A DNA stretch of 6,502 nt from Bacteroidales bacterium (GTDB lineage: Bacteria > Bacteroidota > Bacteroidia > Bacteroidales > Paludibacteraceae): contig CAAGFD010000054.1 of the NCBI GenBank assembly GCA_900769035.1, forward strand, positions 1-6,502, in the 5' to 3' direction. The notes beneath the pieces were generated by a model. The model was not told where the DNA came from. It saw nothing but the letters and a program-made list of their open reading frames with translations, and made no database searches. This document shows, piece by piece, positions 1 to 4,977 of the stretch. The position numbers were made by a program, and so were the translations under genes. Each line of letters starts with the position of its first letter. The first letter of the stretch is position 1.

Positions 1-448
1 CGGCTATAGTTTCGGCACAATCTTGTAGACCCCAGATATTTGCAAATCCTGCATCGGCACGACTGACAAGTTCTGCAGCCATAACATAAGGAACCATAGA
101 GAAGTTTAAACCGCCGTATTGACGAGGAAGAGACATGCCATAAAGACCGGCTTTAGCCAATGTATCATGATTCATTTGAGTTCCCGGAGCATATTTTACT
201 CTATTATTTATTACTTGAGGACCATCATGATCAACACCTTCTGCATTAGCAGCAATTATTTCACCGCATATTTCGCCGACAATTTCAAGAATTTTATCAT
301 AAGAGTCGATAGCATCTTCAAAATTCTCCGGTGCATAATCATATTTATCTTTATCCTCGTAATTTCTCTCCTTAAGTGCAACTATTTTCTCCATCAAAGG
401 ATGGGAGAGTTGAAATTTTAGTGCGGGATTTTCTTTATAAAAGTTCAT
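1..448 (-). CDS. Acyl-CoA dehydrogenase, N-terminal part (runs off the left edge)
   Basis: This is the first 149 codons of a leftward gene, read directly from the minus strand; it starts with ATG at 448-446 and stays open to base 1. The first ~75 residues are a charged helical extension (begins MNFYKENPALKF). A recognisable acyl-CoA dehydrogenase N-terminal helical domain follows, with the GLYGMSLPRQYGGLNFS stretch at about 101-117, then an alanine-rich helix (YVMAAELVSRADAGFAN). The N-terminal extension suggests the larger (~550-600 residue) acyl-CoA dehydrogenase subfamily. Such enzymes use FAD to introduce (or, in reverse, reduce) the alpha-beta double bond of an acyl-CoA and exchange electrons with ETF. 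The gene starts only 24 bases after the etfA stop, with no promoter motif between, so it should be the third gene of the etf operon. The FAD-binding and catalytic glutamate regions lie outside the window, so substrate chain length cannot be judged. Confidence 0.9.
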   Translation of the reverse strand, partial: MNFYKENPALKFQLSHPLMEKIVALKERNYEDKDKYDYAPENFEDAIDSYDKILEIVGEICGEIIAANAEGVDHDGPQVINNRVKYAPGTQMNHDTLAKAGLYGMSLPRQYGGLNFSMVPYVMAAELVSRADAGFANIWGLQDCAETIA

Positions 449-472
449 AATAAAATAAGATTAATACGGTTT

Positions 473-1492
473 TTATTTGGTGTTTGCTTTATAATATTTG
501 ATTAATTTAGGAACCACATCTTCCACATTACCGGTAATAACGTAGTCGGCAATAGTGTTGATAGGAGCGTTAGGATCATTGTTAATAGCAATGATAATAG
601 AGCTATCTTGCATACCGGCAATATGTTGAATTTGACCGGAAATACCGCAAGCGATATAAAGTTTAGGACGTACGGTTACACCAGTTTGACCAATTTGGCG
701 TTCGTGTTCGCAGAAACCGGCATCAACAGCGGCACGAGAAGCACCCACTTCACCACCGAGTACTGAAGCCAATTCATATAGCATATTAAATCCCTCTGCA
801 CTTCCCATACCATAACCACCGGCAACGATAATAGGGGCTGATTTAATATTTAATTTAGACTTTTCAATGTTACGATTAATAACTTCAACAACGAAATCTT
901 CGTCAGAAACATAATCGTTAACATTAATCTTTCTCACTTCACCTTTATAGTTAGCATCGAGAATTTGTTTTTTCATAACGCCTTCTCTTACAGTAGCCAT
1001 TTGAGGTCGGCATTCCGGGTTAACGATAGTAGCCACGATATTACCGCCAAAAGCAGGACGTATTTGATAAAGTAGGTTCTCGTAGCGTTTATCGTTTTTC
1101 TTGTCTTCATACTCACCTATTTCAAGCATTGTACAGTCGGCAGTCAAACCGCTGAAAAGAGCGGAAGAAACACGCGGACCTAAGTCACGACCAACAGAAG
1201 TAGCACCTAATAGAGCCACTTGTGGCTTTTCTTCTTTAAATATTTTTACAACGATACTTGTATGAGGTAAAGTAGTATAATATTTTAATCTTTTATCATC
1301 TGCGATAGTTAGACGATCAACACCATATGGGAATACTTGAGCAGCAACGCCATCCAGGTTATAGCCTATAGCAAGAGCCTCTAATTTACAACCTAATTTA
1401 TTAGCCAATGTACGACCTTTTGTAAGTAACTCAAGACTGACTTCCGCAACAATGCCGTCTTCAATTTCCAGATATACGAATATATTGTTCAT
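473..1492 (-). CDS. etfA: Electron transfer flavoprotein, alpha subunit
   Basis: A 339-residue protein, close to the usual length of EtfA/FixB. The N-terminal Rossmann-like ETF domain covers roughly residues 1-200 and includes LLGATSVGRDLGPRVSSAL (94-112) and RPAFGGNIVATI (145-156). The C-terminal FAD-binding domain covers about 218-335. It shows AGGYGMGS (224-231), GASRAAVDAGF (250-260), RQIGQTG (265-271), the EtfA signature LYIACGISGQIQH (278-290) and AINNDPNAPI (302-311), all of which surround the flavin in known structures. With EtfB it forms a soluble heterodimer that passes electrons between acyl-CoA dehydrogenases and either a quinone oxidoreductase or, in bifurcating systems, NADH plus ferredoxin. 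It follows etfB by 45 bases, with no Bacteroidetes promoter motif in the gap, and precedes the dehydrogenase by 24 bases. The ATG start at 1492 has an A-rich leader and no clear Shine-Dalgarno, as is usual in this phylum. Confidence 0.97.
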   Translation of the reverse strand: MNNIFVYLEIEDGIVAEVSLELLTKGRTLANKLGCKLEALAIGYNLDGVAAQVFPYGVDRLTIADDKRLKYYTTLPHTSIVVKIFKEEKPQVALLGATSVGRDLGPRVSSALFSGLTADCTMLEIGEYEDKKNDKRYENLLYQIRPAFGGNIVATIVNPECRPQMATVREGVMKKQILDANYKGEVRKINVNDYVSDEDFVVEVINRNIEKSKLNIKSAPIIVAGGYGMGSAEGFNMLYELASVLGGEVGASRAAVDAGFCEHERQIGQTGVTVRPKLYIACGISGQIQHIAGMQDSSIIIAINNDPNAPINTIADYVITGNVEDVVPKLIKYYKANTK

Positions 1493-1537
1493 CGTTATTT
1501 TGTTTTTACATTAATAATTAGAAAAATACTTATTCCA

Positions 1538-2410
1538 TTATCCGATAGTATGGTTTACAATAAGTTCTTTCATTAAAGCATCAATCTCAGCGTCGGTTGG
1601 CTGCAGACGTTTACTCTCTTTAGCGGCAAAAACCACACTCTCAATCTGTTTAACTTTTGTAGGAGAGCCTGACATACCGAGCCATTTAGGGTCATGTTCG
1701 ATATCGGCAACACTGAGTTCATTGATTTTTAAGTAAGGTTTTTTGTTTAATAATTCGGTATAATCCAAACCGGCCTCAGCAATTTCAGAAGGAGTTTTAG
1801 CCAATTTGTATTTCATGGTCAGTTTAGCATGACGAGGGCGACAAGGGGCAGCTGAGCCATTTACTGTAACCAGCATAGGGAGCTTGCCTTGAACGACTTC
1901 CGTACCACGCTCAAGACGACGTTTAACGACGATAGTGTTATCTTTAACGTCGACAATTTCTTCTGCGTAAGTAATTTGCGGAAGGTTTAGTTTTTCAGCA
2001 ACTTGAGGGCCCACTTGAGCGGTATCACCATCAATAGCTTGTCTACCACAAATGATAATATCAATTTTACCGATTTTACGAAGTGCACAAGATAATGCAT
2101 ATGAAGTGGCTAATGTATCGGATCCTGCAAATTCACGACCGCTAAGAAGATATCCACCATCTGCACCACGGAAAATACTTTCTCGAATTACTTCAGCTGC
2201 ACGTGAAGGTCCCATAGTAAGAATATGTACTGTAGAACCAGGATTTTTTTCTTTTAAACGCAATGCTTGTTCCAGAGCATTTAAGTCCTCCGGATTGAAA
2301 ATTGCAGGCAGAGCGGCACGGTTTACCGTTCCATCCGCTTTCATTGCATCTTTTCCTACATTACGTGTATCCGGTACTTGCTTGGCAAGTACTACAATCT
2401 TTAATTCCAT
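1538..2410 (-). CDS. etfB: Electron transfer flavoprotein, beta subunit
   Basis: A 290-residue EtfB/FixA protein, somewhat longer than the ~250-265 usual for the family because of an extended C-terminal tail (about 205-290). The start MELKIVVLAKQVPDT matches the family N-terminus well, which supports the ATG at 2410. The nucleotide-binding region is clear: FNPEDLNALEQALRLKE (38-54), LTMGPSRAAEVIRE (64-77), SDTLATSYAL (97-106) and the loop CGRQAIDGDTAQVGP (121-135). A near match to the EtfB signature lies at 162-182 (VKRRLERGTEVVQGKLP then MLVT); R168 occupies a position I recall as usually small or acidic. The GRQAIDGDTAQVGP loop is more like clostridial ETF than the GKQAIDDDCNQTG form of mitochondrial ETF. 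EtfB binds AMP in classical ETFs and a second FAD in bifurcating ones; sequence alone does not decide which. It is the first gene of the operon, behind the promoter at 2463-2492. Confidence 0.97.
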   Translation of the reverse strand: MELKIVVLAKQVPDTRNVGKDAMKADGTVNRAALPAIFNPEDLNALEQALRLKEKNPGSTVHILTMGPSRAAEVIRESIFRGADGGYLLSGREFAGSDTLATSYALSCALRKIGKIDIIICGRQAIDGDTAQVGPQVAEKLNLPQITYAEEIVDVKDNTIVVKRRLERGTEVVQGKLPMLVTVNGSAAPCRPRHAKLTMKYKLAKTPSEIAEAGLDYTELLNKKPYLKINELSVADIEHDPKWLGMSGSPTKVKQIESVVFAAKESKRLQPTDAEIDALMKELIVNHTIG

Positions 2411-2442
2411 ACGTATAACTTATTTAGTTAAAAATATCAATT

Positions 2443-2458
2443 GGATAAAACGTTATCC
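2443..2458. repeat. Perfect inverted repeat GGATAA-AACG-TTATCC in the etf leader
   Basis: Six-base arms at 2443-2448 and 2453-2458 flank a four-base centre. The repeat lies immediately downstream of the etfB -7 box (2463-2470), where the transcript should begin. It could be an operator half-site pair or a small 5' hairpin of the etf mRNA. The arms are short, so chance occurrence in AT-rich DNA is possible. Confidence 0.4.
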
Positions 2459-2462
2459 GTTG

Positions 2463-2492
2463 CAAAGTTAACAAAAAATATTTATATATCAA
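2463..2492 (-). promoter_or_regulatory. Bacteroidetes-type promoter for the etfB-etfA-acyl-CoA dehydrogenase operon
   Basis: On the minus strand TTG (2492-2490) is followed after 19 bases by TAACTTTG (2470-2463). This is an exact match to the TAnnTTTG -7 element, with the expected distance from a -33 TTG. Transcription would start near 2455-2458, giving a leader of about 45 bases before the etfB ATG at 2410. The leader is A/T rich and has no Shine-Dalgarno. The assignment rests on the known consensus for the primary sigma factor of Bacteroidetes and on its position between divergent genes. Confidence 0.7.
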
Positions 2493-2508
2493 TCCACTCT
2501 GTATAACA

Positions 2509-2540
2509 TTTTAATATTCAAGATAAAATAACTATTTTTG
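2509..2540 (+). promoter_or_regulatory. Bacteroidetes-type promoter for the methyltransferase gene
   Basis: TATTTTTG at 2533-2540 is an exact match to the TAnnTTTG -7 element. Twenty bases upstream lies TTTT (2509-2512), a weak version of the -33 element. Transcription would begin around 2546-2549, leaving a leader of only about 16-20 bases before the ATG at 2565. It is divergent from the etf promoter, with the two -33 regions about 16 bases apart. Confidence 0.6.
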
Positions 2541-2564
2541 CAGTCGATTTTGAATAACACAAGG

Positions 2565-3752
2565 ATGGATACTCTTACAGAAAAATATATAAAAAATCAT
2601 TTGAATGATGATGTTTTTCAATTGGCGTTGGAAAAAAAGCACCCCGATATTGACATTCAATTTGCACTTCGTCAAATTTCAGGCTATCAAAACATTAAGC
2701 GCAAAGTACCTGCGTTTACCGAGTTTGAAGGATTATTATACCCTACACACATCTCTTTAGAACAGTGTTCAAGTCAGAGTACAGCACAATTCAAAGCTCA
2801 AGAAATAAGTAAGTTATTTCCGGATAATTTTTCATTATTAGACCTGACATGCGGTTTCGGTGTTGATGCTTTTTTTATCTCAAAATATGCCGGTCATGCC
2901 GTATTGTTAGAGCAAAACCAAGAATTAGCCGATATCACAAAGCATAATTTTTCCATTCTCAATAAGAATGTCGAAGTAATAAATGTAGATGCCGAGGTTT
3001 TTATAAAATCTAATACTAAACGCTTTGATGTAGTATTTATAGATCCTGCTCGTAGAGGAAGAAAAGGGGAGAAAGTGGTTTTATTAGAAGATTGCACTCC
3101 AAATATTTTGAATTTACTGCCCGATATAAAAAAGATTACTGATGTTTTGGCAATAAAATTATCTCCTATGTTTGACATCAAGCAGTTGATTGCCAAACTT
3201 TCCGGCATAAAAAATATATACTCTATCGGTGTGGATAACGAATGCAAAGAGATATTTGTGATAATGGATTTTAATTCCAACGAAGAGAAAATCATTGCCG
3301 TAAATATTTCGGATATCGAAAATAAAATCTCCTTAATGGAATCTACATTATATGCCGAAGATAATACGAATATCTTATACACGGCAGAACTCGGCAAATA
3401 TCTTTATGAGCCTTATGCCTCATTTTTAAAAAGTGGACTATTTAAAACCATTACAAACACTTATGGTGTAAATAAAATCAATATCAATTCGCATCTATAT
3501 ACTTCATCGGAATATATAGAAGATTTCCCGGGACGAAAATTAGAAATAGTTGATATGGTGGAATTTAATAAAAAAGAAGCCAAACGATTTTTTGAGAAAT
3601 ATAAAAAAGCCAATATTACGGTAAGAAATTTTCCTATAACGGTAGAAATGCTCCGTAAGAGCTATAAAGTAAATAGTGGAGGGGAAAATTATGTTTTTGC
3701 AACCACAATTTTCCCCTCTACAAAGGTATTGATTAACTGTAAAAAGATCTGA
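2565..3752 (+). CDS. Class I SAM-dependent methyltransferase, PG_1098 type with THUMP-like C-terminus
   Basis: A 395-residue protein from the ATG at 2565. An in-frame TTG at 2538 would add nine residues but lies inside the -7 box, so it was rejected; AAGG directly abuts the chosen ATG. An N-terminal helical part (about 1-75) precedes a Rossmann methyltransferase core. The core has motif I DLTCGFGVD (93-101) for SAM binding, the acidic end of strand 2 at E116, an acidic VDAEVF (141-146), and motif IV FIDPARRGRKG (158-168), which resembles the (D/N)PP-type catalytic loop. Next come YEPYASFLKSG (281-291), typical of the PG_1098 ferredoxin-like segment, and a C-terminal THUMP-like region (about 325-395) ending in SGGENYVFATT. 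The domain set suggests a nucleic-acid substrate, probably tRNA or rRNA, but the modified base is unknown to me. It is transcribed alone and divergently from etfB, and its stop codon abuts the stop of the converging lipoprotein gene. Confidence 0.88.
   Translation: MDTLTEKYIKNHLNDDVFQLALEKKHPDIDIQFALRQISGYQNIKRKVPAFTEFEGLLYPTHISLEQCSSQSTAQFKAQEISKLFPDNFSLLDLTCGFGVDAFFISKYAGHAVLLEQNQELADITKHNFSILNKNVEVINVDAEVFIKSNTKRFDVVFIDPARRGRKGEKVVLLEDCTPNILNLLPDIKKITDVLAIKLSPMFDIKQLIAKLSGIKNIYSIGVDNECKEIFVIMDFNSNEEKIIAVNISDIENKISLMESTLYAEDNTNILYTAELGKYLYEPYASFLKSGLFKTITNTYGVNKININSHLYTSSEYIEDFPGRKLEIVDMVEFNKKEAKRFFEKYKKANITVRNFPITVEMLRKSYKVNSGGENYVFATTIFPSTKVLINCKKI
3676..3721. terminator. Long inverted repeat near the convergent gene ends, possible bidirectional terminator
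   Basis: GTGGAGGGGAAAATT (3676-3690) pairs with AATTTTCCCCTCTAC (3707-3721). The inner 12 base pairs are perfect, there is one G-T pair, then two more matched pairs, around a 16-base loop. The repeat lies inside the last 26 codons of the methyltransferase gene, just beyond the end of the converging peptidase gene. No long T tract follows on either strand, so it is not a textbook intrinsic terminator. Part of the left arm encodes the SGGENY segment, which is probably under protein constraint, so the repeat may be partly coincidental. Confidence 0.4.
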
Positions 3753-4976
3753 TTATTTCAAGATTTCGATAAGAGGTATCTTTATAGAATCAAATTCCGC
3801 TTTCAAATTATCAGGAATTGGTTCTACCGGAGGCGAATCCAATTTTAAAGGATTAACAGGTTCTCCGTTTTTCCAAACTCTGAAATCGAGGTGCGGACCT
3901 GTAGAAGAACCGGTACTACCGACGTAACCGATTACTTGACCTTGACTAACGTGCGACCCTTCTTTAATATCTTTTGCAAACTTAGAAAGGTGTAAATAAG
4001 CAGTAGTATATACCGAGTTATGCCTTATTTTAATAGTGTTTCCACCTCCACCTTTATATCCTTTTGCCACCACTACTCCATCACCGATACTCATTACGGG
4101 AGTTCCTGTCGGAGCAGCATAATCTACACCTGTATGAGGACGCACAGTTTTATATATAGGGTGCTTACGTGCATATGTAAAATGGCTTGATATCCTGGAA
4201 AAACTTAATGGGGCTTTCAAAAATGCTTTTCTCAAACTATTTCCTTCTAAATCCCAATATCCTTTTACGTCTTCTTTCTCATAATACACCGCATAATATT
4301 CGTGATTTGCATGATGGAATATCGCGGAATATATAGAATCTACACCTATAGATTCATTATCAATGTATAATTCGCTATAATAGACGATAAAACTATCCAT
4401 TTTTTGAAGTCCGAAAAAGTCGATAGTCCAAGCATAAATATCCGACAATTTCAAGGCTAAATTGATGTCCAAATCGGAATCAGAAATGGCGTTCCATAAC
4501 GAAGAAGTGATTACAGCCTTTGAAACCTTCTTCTTCGTAACCGTAGGCTTTGAATATAATGAAGCAATTACGGTATCTTCTCTAAAATTTATAACTGCAA
4601 AATCTTTTTTGGACTTATGGTAGACGAAATATTGCAGATGCCGTACAGAGTCGTCGGTAACATATGTGGTATACTTATTGCCGGCTATAATTTTGCGCGA
4701 ACTTAAAATAGAATCCGGAATAACATTCAAATTATTAATATCATTCGCATTTGCCCCACAATTACTTAATATAGAAGAAAGATTTTGACCATTGGCAATA
4801 ACGTGCTCTTCCTCAATTAAATCCGTAATATCAACACCAAATTTCACTATTTTCGGAATCTCTACAATAGCAGAATCATTATCTGCTACAGATTCCTTTC
4901 CTTTGTTTCCTCCATCTTTTTTACAAGAGAAAAAAACAATCGACAACACAATTAATGTAATAAGCTTGTATTTCAT
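3753..4976 (-). CDS. M23 family peptidoglycan metallopeptidase, predicted lipoprotein
   Basis: A 407-residue protein with a short N-terminal signal peptide and lipobox VFFSC, giving lipidation at C18 and a charged CKKDGGNKGK start to the mature protein. It should be anchored in the outer or inner membrane, facing the periplasm. Residues ~55-110 (ANGQNLSSILSNCG, then the RKIIAGNKYT segment) resemble the OapA/LysM-like region of MepM-type endopeptidases. A mixed region with INFREDT (129-135) follows. The C-terminal LytM/M23 domain is at about 265-380. It contains HTGVD (H281, D285), the G-rich TGTPVMSIGDGVVVAKG, YLHLS (H329) and GPHLDFRV (H362, D364). The usual second histidine of the HxH motif is aspartate here. 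The domain layout implies cleavage of peptide cross-links in murein. The gene begins one base after the stop of the upstream helicase-nuclease gene (TAA-T-ATG), so translational coupling is likely. Its stop abuts the methyltransferase stop. Confidence 0.92.
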   Translation of the reverse strand: MKYKLITLIVLSIVFFSCKKDGGNKGKESVADNDSAIVEIPKIVKFGVDITDLIEEEHVIANGQNLSSILSNCGANANDINNLNVIPDSILSSRKIIAGNKYTTYVTDDSVRHLQYFVYHKSKKDFAVINFREDTVIASLYSKPTVTKKKVSKAVITSSLWNAISDSDLDINLALKLSDIYAWTIDFFGLQKMDSFIVYYSELYIDNESIGVDSIYSAIFHHANHEYYAVYYEKEDVKGYWDLEGNSLRKAFLKAPLSFSRISSHFTYARKHPIYKTVRPHTGVDYAAPTGTPVMSIGDGVVVAKGYKGGGGNTIKIRHNSVYTTAYLHLSKFAKDIKEGSHVSQGQVIGYVGSTGSSTGPHLDFRVWKNGEPVNPLKLDSPPVEPIPDNLKAEFDSIKIPLIEILK

Positions 4977-4977
4977 A

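Noticed and set aside
119..421. 100-codon plus-strand open frame
   Set aside because: It lies entirely opposite the acyl-CoA dehydrogenase coding sequence, and its translation is low-complexity I/F/S-rich with no family resemblance.
1493..1537. Possible independent promoter between etfB and etfA
   Set aside because: No TAnnTTTG element occurs on the minus strand in the 45-base gap, so co-transcription is the simpler reading.
2052..2471. 139-codon plus-strand open frame
   Set aside because: It is antisense to etfB and runs across the etf promoter; the frame is a shadow of the well-conserved etfB codons.
2471..2532. A/T-rich stretch in the divergent intergenic region as a replication or attachment site
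   Set aside because: No repeated boxes, direct repeats or integrase gene are present; the composition is normal for a Bacteroidetes promoter region.
2894..3397. 167-codon minus-strand open frame
   Set aside because: It is antisense to the core of the methyltransferase gene, including motif IV, and resembles no known protein.
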